This document shows positions 1 to 7,431 of a stretch of 64,000 bases of DNA, piece after piece. Position 1 is the first letter of the stretch, and every line of letters begins with the position of its first letter. This stretch comes from DATGLG01 sp035294245 (GTDB lineage Bacteria; Pseudomonadota; Alphaproteobacteria; JACZXZ01): positions 62,001 through 126,000 of the forward strand of contig DATGLG010000033.1 in assembly GCA_035294245.1 (NCBI GenBank), read 5' to 3'. The position numbers were made by a program, and so were the translations under genes. A model generated the notes under the pieces. That model saw only the letters and a list, made by a program, of their open reading frames with translations. It was not told the DNA's origin and searched no databases.

Positions 1-450
1 GGCAACGGCCTCGAACAAACGCACACTTTTATTTGCGCGCGACAAGATCAACTCGCGCTCGGTGTACCGGCCGGCTTCCTGTTTTGGGACATTTTGCCTC
101 AGGCGCTCGATTTCATGAGCATCTGGCGTCCCGTCATAGAGTACGTATGTGGTATCCCATGCTTCAGCGATCACACGATCTGTTCGAAGTTCGGGCGCCA
201 ACCTTTGCGAGAAGGCAACAAGGCTATATCGGCGTTCCGGCGTCGCGACGGAATAAACCGCATGCCCAACGCCTTCTGCATCCAAGTTCCAGACAGAGCG
301 AGAGACCATCCAGCGATCTTGATGCACCCGGCGCAACATAGCGCGCAGGAAACTTAGACGCGTCTGATGCATAGCGCCGAGGCGGGCCAAGCGCATAACG
401 CGCTCAGGTGGACGTAGTGCGATTTCGGCTCGCGGCAAAATGTCCTTCAA
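1..450 (-). CDS. Unknown protein, 3' end beyond the window edge
   Basis: An uninterrupted minus-strand frame of 150 codons runs from a TTG at 450 to the first base of the window, so the C-terminus is missing. The TTG was chosen because GGAG lies 7 nt upstream and two in-frame TGA stops lie just before it. The start reads LKDILPRAEIALRPPERVMR, and the segment is basic with no signal peptide or membrane segment. I do not recognise the family. It follows the Ldh-type oxidoreductase by about 85 bp on the same strand, so it is probably the last visible member of that catabolic operon. The evidence that it is real is the long open frame, the ribosome site and the position. Confidence 0.6.
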   Translation of the reverse strand, partial: MKDILPRAEIALRPPERVMRLARLGAMHQTRLSFLRAMLRRVHQDRWMVSRSVWNLDAEGVGHAVYSVATPERRYSLVAFSQRLAPELRTDRVIAEAWDTTYVLYDGTPDAHEIERLRQNVPKQEAGRYTERELILSRANKSVRLFEAVA

Positions 451-534
451 ACCATTTGCTCCATTTCATCAATGTGCGTAGCGGCGGCCGAGCATAAACA
501 GCCGATCCCTCGATCGACGCGTAACATGCGATGC

Positions 535-1545
535 TTAATTGAAAAGCGCACAAATCCTCTCATGCAAATCGCGCTGGACTCGGACACCTTCGCGGTCCGC
601 CTGCTCACGAGCAGCAATCCGGCGCGAGCCTGGAAGGCGGCCTCCGGCTTGCGTCACGAAGGATTTCTGCACGATTGCCAGGCACTCGAAAAACCTGCCT
701 TCGGAGGTTGTTCCGGGTGCAAACGCAATAAAGAATTGGCCCGTCCGCGGCGGTCCACCTTGAGTGCCGGAGAAAGCACTTGCGACGGCTCCAGGGGTGG
801 CCCCCGTCAGGCATGCAGCCATGACCTCGACGAGTAATGCCGACCCGACGCCCTTATAGCCGCCTGCCGGCGCCATCGTACCCTTGAGGGCGGCTTGAGG
901 GTCAGTTGTCGGCCGCCCGCTAGCGTCGAAGGCCCATCCTGGTGGAATCGCCTGGCCGGCGCGAGCTCTCTTCATGACTTCGCTCTTAGCGACGACACTG
1001 GCGCTTTGGTCAATCACAAATAGCGGTTTTGCCTCAGCGGAGGGCACGGCAAACGACCATGGATTGGTGCCAAGCACTGGTTTCACCGCGCCCCAGGGAG
1101 CGATGGAGGCCGGCGCGTTGGTAAAGCCGAGGCCGACCAGTTTTCGCTCCGCGATCCGCTCCGTGTGGTAGCCGAGAGCGCCACAATTGTAAGAGTTATA
1201 GATAGCGAGCGCCGCCACTCCTTGTTTTTCAGCAAGGGGACAAAGCGTGCCCAGCCCCAGATCTATCGCCGGGTGCGCAAATCCGGCAGCCGCATCCACA
1301 ATCACGACGCTTGGTGATGCAATCCGCAGTGTGGGAACTGCGCTGCCGTCCACCTTGCCGCATGTGAGATGCTCGCAGTAAATCGGCAGGTAAGCGAGCC
1401 CGTGAGAGGAAATGCCGTCCCGCTCGGCCGCAGCGATCGCATGAGCGAGTGAAGCTGCGCTTTCCGGACGGGCACCGTGTGCCACGAGCGCCTTTTGGGC
1501 AAGGTGCGCGACCTCGGTGACAGATAGGACAACAACCTCGCTCAC
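535..1545 (-). CDS. Ldh family (malate/L-lactate dehydrogenase type) NAD(P)-dependent oxidoreductase
   Basis: The 336-residue protein belongs to the Ldh_2 family. Known members reduce or oxidise 2-oxo/2-hydroxy acids or cyclic imines such as delta-1-piperideine-2-carboxylate with a nicotinamide cofactor. Visible marks are the catalytic SHG segment (His48), the GTNPW motif (159-163) and the GGYKG segment near 228-232. In most relatives SHG is followed by an Arg (SHGxxR); here it reads SHGLAYLPIY, so the substrate-contacting Arg appears absent. The start is a GTG with AGGCGGG upstream, 8 nt after the stop of the M19-like gene, so the two are probably co-transcribed. The cytoplasmic substrate cannot be named from sequence; an amino-acid-derived 2-oxo acid or imine would fit. 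Confidence 0.85.
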   Translation of the reverse strand: MSEVVVLSVTEVAHLAQKALVAHGARPESAASLAHAIAAAERDGISSHGLAYLPIYCEHLTCGKVDGSAVPTLRIASPSVVIVDAAAGFAHPAIDLGLGTLCPLAEKQGVAALAIYNSYNCGALGYHTERIAERKLVGLGFTNAPASIAPWGAVKPVLGTNPWSFAVPSAEAKPLFVIDQSASVVAKSEVMKRARAGQAIPPGWAFDASGRPTTDPQAALKGTMAPAGGYKGVGSALLVEVMAACLTGATPGAVASAFSGTQGGPPRTGQFFIAFAPGTTSEGRFFECLAIVQKSFVTQAGGRLPGSRRIAAREQADREGVRVQRDLHERICALFN

Positions 1546-1553
1546 TGACCCGC

Positions 1554-2621
1554 CTACGAAATCTGGGCGCCCGATGATCGGGCTAGGGAAGCCGAGACCT
1601 CGAAATTTTTCGCGTCCATTGCGCCATCCAACGTCGTCGTGAAAGACTCACGCATGAACCGATACCAGTTCCCACCGAGAATCTGCTCAACCTCTAACGT
1701 GGAAAATCCGGTTTTGCCGAGCCCATGTTCTAAATTTGCGATGCCAAGGCTGTCGGCAAACCACTCGGGCTGAGGCGGGAATTTCGCATGCGCCGCCCCT
1801 CGTTGTGGACGCGTCCATCGGCCTTCGCGCATCCACTGTACGACGCTGTCGGGTTGGTTCTGGCATAAATCGGACCCAATACCGATGTGCTCCACGCCAA
1901 TCGTTTCAGCGAGTCGAGCCACCATGCCGCAGAACTCATTCAGAGATGTCTGCGGTCCGCCTCGCAGGTGGTGCGCATAGAGGGACAGCCCAAGCACCCC
2001 CCCCGATTCTGCCAGCGCCTGTAGCACCCGATCGGACTTATTACGTCCGCTCGGGCACCAAGATGAAGGGTTGGCGTGAGTGATCGCGATCGGTCGCGCA
2101 GAAAATTCAATCGCCTCCAGGGTCGAGCGTTCCGAAGAGTGAGACATATCGACAACCATACCGAGACGGTTCATCTCTCGGATCACCTCGCGACCCATGC
2201 GCGTAAGGCCGGAATCCTCCTTCTCGCACCAACCGCAGGCAAGGAGCGACTGGTTGTTGTAGGTCAATTGCATGAAACGCACGCCGAGCGTGTGGAGGAC
2301 CTCGACGAGTCCAAGATCGCCGTCAATAGGCGAGCTGTTCTGGAGGCCAAAGAAAATTGCGGTTCGATTGCTGGCGCGAGCGCGGTCGATGTCGGTGACA
2401 GAGCGTCCTGGAATGATAAGGTCACTGTGATGGTGAAATCGCCAGTTCCACTCGACAATTCGGTCGACGGTCTCGCGGAAGCTCTCGTGATAGGCAATGG
2501 TCGCGTGGACCGCAGATAGGCCGGCATCGTTCATTTGTTGGAAGATGGCGCGCGACCAGTTGCAGTATTGCAATCCATCGATTCGAAGAGGTCGGGTCGT
2601 GTGACCGATCTCCATGTTCAT
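1554..2621 (-). CDS. M19 (membrane dipeptidase) family protein with altered metal site
   Basis: The 355-residue protein has the fold markers of peptidase family M19: MSHSS (His161), THANP (His182), the RN pair at 193-194 and GSD (Asp251). The N-terminal HxD ligand pair of canonical dipeptidases is replaced by DGLQYCN (15-21). The bridging Glu of the usual GxEG segment is Gln94 in FGLQN. The same departures occur in the PA5396-type subfamily near glycine betaine catabolic genes in Pseudomonas (recalled, not searched). No signal peptide is seen, so it is probably cytoplasmic. Its ATG overlaps the TGA of the upstream aldehyde dehydrogenase remnant by 4 bases, implying it was once translationally coupled to that gene. 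Peptidase activity is doubtful. Confidence 0.82.
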   Translation of the reverse strand: MNMEIGHTTRPLRIDGLQYCNWSRAIFQQMNDAGLSAVHATIAYHESFRETVDRIVEWNWRFHHHSDLIIPGRSVTDIDRARASNRTAIFFGLQNSSPIDGDLGLVEVLHTLGVRFMQLTYNNQSLLACGWCEKEDSGLTRMGREVIREMNRLGMVVDMSHSSERSTLEAIEFSARPIAITHANPSSWCPSGRNKSDRVLQALAESGGVLGLSLYAHHLRGGPQTSLNEFCGMVARLAETIGVEHIGIGSDLCQNQPDSVVQWMREGRWTRPQRGAAHAKFPPQPEWFADSLGIANLEHGLGKTGFSTLEVEQILGGNWYRFMRESFTTTLDGAMDAKNFEVSASLARSSGAQIS

Positions 2622-2830
2622 ATAACCTCGCCCGGATGGATGTATGACGTCTTTACCTGGGTGTAGAATTCAGCGGCGGATTGACCTTGCTCGTGCGGCC
2701 CATAGCTCGAGGGTCTGATTCCGCCGAACGGCACATGGTAGTCGGTGCCCGCCGTCGGGAGGTTGCGGTTCTCGATTATCGACCCGCCGTCAACCCAAGC
2801 TGCGGCGATGTAGTTCAGAAACGCGGCCAT
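2618..2830 (-). pseudogene. Aldehyde dehydrogenase with a large internal deletion
   Basis: This 70-codon frame joins the two ends of an aldehyde dehydrogenase. Residues 1-25 look like the amino terminus (FLNYIAAAWVDG, then ENRN). From about residue 27 the sequence is the carboxyl terminus (AGTDYHVPFGGIRPSSYGP, then EQG, AAEFYT and VKT). The cofactor domain, catalytic Cys and Glu are all missing, so roughly 400 codons have been lost with the frame intact across the junction. It cannot be an active dehydrogenase. Its stop overlaps the start of the M19-like gene, so the remnant may persist because it carries translation into the downstream genes. The family call for both ends is confident. Confidence 0.8.
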
Positions 2831-2912
2831 CTGCGGTGCTGGGGAGACCCAATCCTTTTCCTGCTCGTTTTGATACGGTCGCCAGTCATAGCATTTCAGT
2901 CAATCGAAAATT

Positions 2913-2930
2913 ATTGTATAAAATTACAAT
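2913..2930. promoter_or_regulatory. Inverted repeat between divergent LysR gene and catabolic operon
   Basis: A perfect 6-bp inverted repeat, ATTGTA and TACAAT separated by 6 nt, lies 22 bp before the LysR start and about 80 bp before the minus-strand operon. It contains the T-N11-A core expected of a LysR-type site. A site that both autoregulates the LysR gene and activates the operon is the usual arrangement, but binding is inferred. Confidence 0.5.
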
Positions 2931-2951
2931 CCTCCTGAAGTTAGGTGGAGC

Positions 2952-3902
2952 ATGCTGACTTTATCTGGCTTGAAAGCGATGGTCGCAGTAGCGGAAACCG
3001 GTGGAATTCGCGGCGCGGCCAACCGCCTTGGTCGAACACCCTCGGCCATCTCGATGACCTTGAAGCAGCTGGAAGATGAGGTGGGCGCTCCCTTGTTTGA
3101 GGGCGAGCGCAAGTCTCGCCTCACCAAGCTCGGCCAACTCGTCGTGCAGGAAGGTCGTGGGCTGCTCGAGCATTATGAACGCGCATCAGCGGCGATGCGG
3201 GCATTTGCAGATAATCAGGTTGGTCGCTGCGATATTGCCTGCGTACCGTCCGTCGCCGTGGCCTTCCTGCCAACCGCTATCCTCCGCCTGTGCGTGGAGC
3301 GGCCGTCCTTCGATATTCAACTCCGCGATATGGATTCTCGGGCGGTTATCGAAGCAGTTTCCGCCGATACGGTGGAAATCGGTTTTGCGAGTTTGCCGTC
3401 CCCGGTACCCGGGTTGGCGTTCTCGCCGATCTTTGCTGATCGGCTCGACATCGTATGCTCAGAAGAGGACCCCCTTGTGGAGCATCACGGCCCTATTCCA
3501 TGGAGAGAGGTCGTCCGCCGCAAGTTCCTGGGAAACGGCAGCTACAGCGCGTTGAGCACGCCTGAATTTCTGTCGATTATCGGTCAGTCCGAAGTGCATG
3601 TTCGAAATGTCACCTCGCTCCTGGCTATGGTGCGCGCCGGAGTGGGCATCACGCTGCTGCCGCGCCTCTGTCGCCTGCAAGGTGGCGAGGGCTTGCGATT
3701 TTTGCCGGTTGATGACGCAAACGCTTATCGGGTCGTAGGCATGATTGCCAAGCAGGGGCGCGCACATCTGCCGGCGACGAATCGGCTGGTGGAAGTCGTG
3801 CTTGACGTTATCGCAGAGCGGGCGGGTGATCTTGAATACGAATTATTGTTACGACCTAAACCCCTAACCGTCTCCGCAGCGCGGCAGCGGAAGCCAAGGT
3901 AA
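2952..3902 (+). CDS. LysR family transcriptional regulator
   Basis: The 316-residue protein has an N-terminal winged helix-turn-helix (about 1-60, with GGIRGAANRLGRTPSAIS and QLEDEVGAPLF). A LysR effector domain follows from about 90 to 300. It starts at an ATG preceded by AGGTGGAG. It is divergently transcribed from the aldehyde dehydrogenase remnant/M19/Ldh operon, with an inverted repeat between them, and so probably controls that operon in response to its substrate or a product. The effector domain gives no clear clue to the ligand. Length and domain order are typical. Confidence 0.9.
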   Translation: MLTLSGLKAMVAVAETGGIRGAANRLGRTPSAISMTLKQLEDEVGAPLFEGERKSRLTKLGQLVVQEGRGLLEHYERASAAMRAFADNQVGRCDIACVPSVAVAFLPTAILRLCVERPSFDIQLRDMDSRAVIEAVSADTVEIGFASLPSPVPGLAFSPIFADRLDIVCSEEDPLVEHHGPIPWREVVRRKFLGNGSYSALSTPEFLSIIGQSEVHVRNVTSLLAMVRAGVGITLLPRLCRLQGGEGLRFLPVDDANAYRVVGMIAKQGRAHLPATNRLVEVVLDVIAERAGDLEYELLLRPKPLTVSAARQRKPR

Positions 3903-4099
3903 CATGGCAGGCTGAGGACGCTTTTGCGCATACTGTTGCACAAACGCGATCCAGCTTCATTACCAGATTCGGGACAAAATGGGCTTTTTACGGTCGACTA
4001 TTTTTCGCCGCCGTATCCCAACCGGGAGATCCTCATCGTGAACGCCGTTGGCGTACCTGGTCTTATTGTTCTGATGCAGGTCCACGCTTATCTCGGGCT

Positions 4100-5319
4100 T
4101 TAGGTCCTCATGGGCGACGAGGCAGCAAACCAGCCGGTCAGGCCCTCGAAGTGCGCCGGGTCAACGGCGCGCTGCCGGCAGCCGGGGTGGACCTCATGCT
4201 GAGCGACCTCGCGCGAGCTGTGGAAGACGCGCACTGTCTCGGCCGTCACCATGACCCGGACCCGCTCGCCGACCAGCCGCCACGGCACCGAGTAGGCATT
4301 GCCGTCGATCTCGACGGCGCAGTCGTTCTGCACGACGAGCACGAGGTCGCGCGCCGCTCGGAACGGCGGAATCCCGGCGATCGGCTTCAGCTGATCTACT
4401 TCCGCCTTGAACCGCTCAATCGGCGCTTCGTCGGTCGTGCCATGGACCCGGACGTCGGCCACCTCGCGTACCCACGCCGCCAGATGCGCCTCGAACGCCG
4501 CCCAGCTCTCGAAAGTCCGGCAGGCAATCGCGTTCTTCTTCCCATAGCCCACCCCGTTCTCCGTCTTGCCCTTGGTGCGCGCCCGGTACGGCGCGCAAGC
4601 CCGCGGCCGGAAGCCCCAATGCTTGGCGAACGCCAGGAACTTGGCGTTGAACGTCACCTGCCGGCCCTCGTGCCGTTCGACCAGGGCCCGCGCGTTGTCG
4701 ATCAGCACCTCCTCGGGCACCCCGCCGAACTGCAGGAATGCCGTCTCGCACCCGTCGAACCAGCTCTCCTGACGCTCATTCCGGAAGGCCCGCACGTGCA
4801 GTCGTCGCGAGTAGCCCAGCGTAGCGACCAGCAGATACGCCTTCACCTTCTCGCCGGCGATCTCAACCCGCCGTTCGCCGAAGTCCAGCTGCATCTGCTT
4901 GCCCGGTGCGGTCTCGAACCGCACCGTCGCCCGCGCCTCGGCGAGCAGCTCGCGCCGATAGCCCTCCACCGCCCGCTCCACCGTGCGCAGGCTGACGCTG
5001 ATCCCTTTCTCGGCCGCCAGCTCCTGCCGGATCACGTCGGCATTGTGCCCCGATGCTGGCGCAGCCGCTCCCGCAGCCACTCCGCCAGCCCGTCCAGCTT
5101 CCGCCGCCGCTGCGGCCGCCGGTACGCTACGAAGCCACCCGCCTCGACATACCGCCTCACCGTGTGGTGGCTGCAACCAAACTCTCGCGCTATCCGCTTG
5201 CACCCCCAGCCGAGCGCGCTCAGCCGCAGCATCGCTGCGACCTCATCCGGCTCCTTCATCTCATCCCTCCGCGGATCAATGACCCGCAGAGCAATTGCCT
5301 CGATTCGCCCGTCCCGCAT
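4100..5319 (-). pseudogene. istA: IS21 transposase IstA, frameshifted and 3'-truncated
   Basis: The first part (from 5319) encodes an N-terminal helix-turn-helix (GWGCKRIAREFGCSHHTVRR). The frame is lost near 5050, where one missing base separates LRERLRQHRG from NADVIRQEL in the next frame. The second part carries the integrase-like catalytic core with the D-D-E triad visible as QLDFGE, LIDNARA and KGKTENG. The protein ends abruptly at WFAASSPMRT, short of the usual length, and no istB follows. It resembles an IstA that has lost function twice, by frameshift and by truncation. Confidence 0.8.
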
Positions 5320-5387
5320 AAATCACTCACGTCACAAAGGGGCAATTCCTCGTGTCGTCAGGGGGCAGTTTTTCATGTCGCCCGACA
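4100..5387 (-). mobile_element. IS21-family element, truncated
   Basis: The element keeps one end and a damaged istA. The end lies near 5387 and reads inward on the minus strand as TGTCGGGCGACA. Two similar blocks (AAAACTGCCCC and GGAATTGCCCC) follow before the istA start; repeated terminal blocks are typical of IS21 elements. The other end and the istB ATPase gene are absent, and istA stops at a junction near 4100. It is therefore a non-autonomous relic, and no target duplication can be identified. The exact outer boundary is approximate. Confidence 0.7.
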
Positions 5388-5530
5388 TCGAGTCTCGCCT
5401 CGCGCGGCGCGCTGTTCGCGAGCATCATCGAGCGGCTTGGCCGTCCTTGATCGGACCCCGGCTTCGCCGTGGCGTGGACGCGAGCCGGATTATGTCCGTG
5501 TCGGGGTCGGCGCGGCGTCGGAGGGACCCG

Positions 5531-6277
5531 GTGGCGATAAAGGTGCATAAGCTGGCAGACGAGCGTGCGACCCGTAGAAAGGCCTCCGCCGCGGCGCGTG
5601 GCTCGTTTAGCGGACTGGCCCGCTCGCCGGTCGCCCGCGTTGACCGTGTCGCGGATCAGGTCTATCGCAATCTGCGTCGCGCCATCATTATGGGCGAGGT
5701 CGCGCCGGGCAGCCGCCTGCGCGAGGTCGAGGTGGCGGCGGCCCTCAATGTCAGCCGCACCCCGGTACGTGAGGCGATTTCGCGCCTGATCGGCGATCAC
5801 CTCGTTCGCGTGCTGCCGACTGGAGGCGTGGAGATTGTCGACGCAACCGCAGAGCTCGCGGAGATCTACCGGATTCGCGAGGCGCTCGAATGCCTCGCCG
5901 CCCGATTGGCGGCCCAGCGCATCACCGGCGAGCAGCTCGCCAAGCTGGATCGGCTGCTCGAGGCGACACGCGCCACCAGTTTCGACAGCTTCGAGGAGCG
6001 CACGGGCATCAACCATGAATTCCACATGACGGTCGTCGAAGCCTCCGGCTCGCCCCGACTGATCGAGATGATCGGTGGCCTGCGCGAGTTCTTTCTCAAC
6101 GCTAAATGGCTGATGCGCTATGACCGGAAAAGCGCCGAACGCGCCTTCCAGGACCACCTCGAGATCGTCGCGGCTCTCCGCGCCCGAGCGCCGAAGCGCG
6201 CAGAACGCCTGGTCTGCGAGCATCTCAAGACGGCCTATGCGAAGCTCCTCGCGGAAAAGGAGAACACCAAGGCCTAA
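5531..6277 (+). CDS. GntR family regulator, FadR/FCD type
   Basis: The 248-residue protein has a GntR winged helix at about 35-100 (VYRNLRRAIIMGEVAPGSRL, then LNVSRTPVREAISRL). An FCD ligand-binding domain follows, with the GINHEFHMTVVEASGSPRL helix and the DHLEIVAALR segment. The GTG at 5531 was preferred because GGAGGG lies 5 nt upstream; an ATG at 5492 is the alternative but has no clear ribosome site. It sits just beyond the IS21 relic. Its last 57 codons are repeated almost exactly at 7168-7338, on the far side of a HigBA module. Such regulators usually sense carboxylic acids; the target here is unknown. Confidence 0.82.
   Translation: MAIKVHKLADERATRRKASAAARGSFSGLARSPVARVDRVADQVYRNLRRAIIMGEVAPGSRLREVEVAAALNVSRTPVREAISRLIGDHLVRVLPTGGVEIVDATAELAEIYRIREALECLAARLAAQRITGEQLAKLDRLLEATRATSFDSFEERTGINHEFHMTVVEASGSPRLIEMIGGLREFFLNAKWLMRYDRKSAERAFQDHLEIVAALRARAPKRAERLVCEHLKTAYAKLLAEKENTKA
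6106..6276 (+). repeat. 171-bp direct repeat, copy A (inside the intact gntR)
   Basis: This segment begins at ATGGCTGATGCGC and ends two bases into the gntR stop codon. It matches 7168-7338 with a single mismatch (CCACCTC here, CCATCTC there) at an offset of 1,062 bp. The interval holds the HigBA genes. Confidence 0.95.
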
Positions 6278-6409
6278 CGGTCGCGCAGCGCCTTGAGGGC
6301 CTCGAGCCGCGCCTCCACTTCGCTCACCGCGCCAGTGATGCCGTTCCGCTCGCGCGCCAGGGCTTTCTCGATTTTCTGCGCGCCGAAGCCGAAGCGTTCG
6401 GTGCGGTGG
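6274..6409 (-). other. Possible 3' fragment of an unidentified gene
   Basis: Between the gntR stop and higA there is a minus-strand open stretch encoding about 40 residues rich in Glu, Ala and Arg (KIEKALARERNGITGAVSEV and on to a TAG at 6274). It looks like the helical tail of some protein that arrived with the HigBA segment. It has no start of its own and I do not recognise it. Chance coding in GC-rich DNA is possible. Confidence 0.25.
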
Positions 6410-6724
6410 TTAAGCCGCTTCCACGGTCTCGATTCTGGCCAGCTCGCGCCGCAAGGCGCGCTCCGCATGCCAGAGATCATAGGCCTCCTGCATGCGAAGC
6501 CAGATGTCCGGCCCATTGCCGCAGAACTTGCCGAGGCGAAGCGCCATCTCCGGGGTTACCGCCGTCTTCTCGCCCATAAGGCGATGGAGCGTCTGCCGCG
6601 TGACCCCCAGCCGCGCGGCCACATCCGTAATCGAGAGCCCCAGACTGGGCAGGATAATCTCGCGCAGCAAGGCGCCAGGGTGCTGCGGCGGCAGCTCGGA
6701 GTGACGGAGCGTCTTATCTGCCAT
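6410..6724 (-). CDS. higA: HigA-type antitoxin, XRE/HTH
   Basis: The 104-residue protein has the HigA layout: a short N-terminus with HPGALLREIILPSLGLS, then a helix-turn-helix (ITDVAARLGVTRQTLHRLM) and a C-terminal segment with GPDIWLRMQEAYDLW. It neutralises the HigB RNase and represses the shared promoter through the HTH. The ATG at 6724 overlaps the last 11 bases of higB, in the toxin-first order normal for higBA. A longer upstream start is possible but would extend far into higB. The pair lies between two direct repeats and is probably a recent arrival. Confidence 0.9.
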   Translation of the reverse strand: MADKTLRHSELPPQHPGALLREIILPSLGLSITDVAARLGVTRQTLHRLMGEKTAVTPEMALRLGKFCGNGPDIWLRMQEAYDLWHAERALRRELARIETVEAA

Positions 6725-6998
6725 GATAGTCCTCCAAATCGACGTCGACCGCATCGCCTTCGCGCCAGCCAAATGTGATGCGCCAGTTCCGCGAGACGGT
6801 CACGGCATAGCGGCCGGCCTGATCGCCCGTCAGGCGATGAAATCCTGAGCCCGGAAAGGCCATGTCGCTCGCCGCCGTTGCCGCGTCCAGCGCCGTAAGC
6901 AGGAGATGGACCTTCTTGATCCAGTCGGCTGATATCGCCGCGCGATCGTTTTTGGTCCAGAACCGCTTGAGGGCCTTGCTTCTGAAGCTCGCGATCAT
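6714..6998 (-). CDS. higB: HigB-type toxin, RelE-superfamily mRNA interferase
   Basis: The 94-residue protein matches the HigB/RelE toxin family, which cleaves mRNA on the ribosome. It has MIASFRSKALKRFW at the start, GSGFHRLTGDQAGRYAVTV in the middle and NWRITFGW followed by VDLEDYH at the end. The ATG at 6998 gives the family's usual length; longer in-frame starts add only unrelated residues. It is the first gene of a two-gene operon with higA. A promoter with an overlapping inverted repeat lies immediately upstream, as expected for autoregulation. Confidence 0.9.
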   Translation of the reverse strand: MIASFRSKALKRFWTKNDRAAISADWIKKVHLLLTALDAATAASDMAFPGSGFHRLTGDQAGRYAVTVSRNWRITFGWREGDAVDVDLEDYHGR

Positions 6999-7005
6999 TG
7001 ATCGC

Positions 7006-7034
7006 CTGTAACACGTCAAGTTACAGTCTGTCAA
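7006..7034 (-). promoter_or_regulatory. higBA promoter and operator candidate
   Basis: On the minus strand a consensus -35 TTGACA (7029-7034) is followed after 17 nt by TTACAG (7006-7011). An inverted repeat, TGTAAC and GTTACA with a 7-nt spacer (7007-7025), overlaps this promoter. That is the expected position for HigA-mediated repression. The predicted leader before higB would be very short. Confidence 0.45.
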
Positions 7035-7066
7035 CAGAGATGCCCGACTGATTCGAGTGCCGTGTG

Positions 7067-7167
7067 TCAACCGGCGCGGAACCGGGACCCTGGGTCGGCG
7101 TTCAGAGGGGAGAACGTCTTTCCACCGGCGGCAAAGCTTTGTCTCTTCTTCCTGGGGGACCGGTTAG
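7067..7167. other. Insertion-sequence-like terminal fragment
   Basis: The roughly 100 bp between the higB promoter and repeat copy B begin TGTCAACCGG and contain repeated ACCGG blocks (AACCGGGACC, then GGGGACCGG at the far end). That resembles the multi-block ends of some IS21-like elements. There is no transposase with it. The assignment rests on pattern resemblance only. Confidence 0.25.
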
Positions 7168-7338
7168 ATGGCTGATGCGCTATGACCGGAAAAGCGCCGA
7201 ACGCGCCTTCCAGGACCATCTCGAGATCGTCGCGGCTCTCCGCGCCCGAGCGCCGAAGCGCGCAGAACGCCTGGTCTGCGAGCATCTCAAGACGGCCTAT
7301 GCGAAGCTCCTCGCGGAAAAGGAGAACACCAAGGCCTA
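7168..7338 (+). repeat. 171-bp direct repeat, copy B (orphan gntR 3' end)
   Basis: This is a detached second copy of the last 57 codons of the FCD-type gntR, from WLMRYDRKSAERAF to KENTKA, ending in TAG where the intact gene has TAA. It has no promoter, start or DNA-binding domain of its own and cannot make a regulator. One mismatch to copy A indicates a recent duplication. Confidence 0.95.
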
Positions 7339-7431
7339 GCAAATACGCTTCAAGATCAATGAGCCTTCCACGCGCTCATGACAGAGAGCGCTCGCGAGTC
7401 CTAGTTATCTGGTGGCAAGCCCTTCACGAGC

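Noticed and set aside
4151..5490. Long plus-strand open frame through the IS21 relic into gntR
   Set aside because: The part over 4151-5380 is antisense to istA; only the part after 5531 has GntR similarity and a ribosome site.
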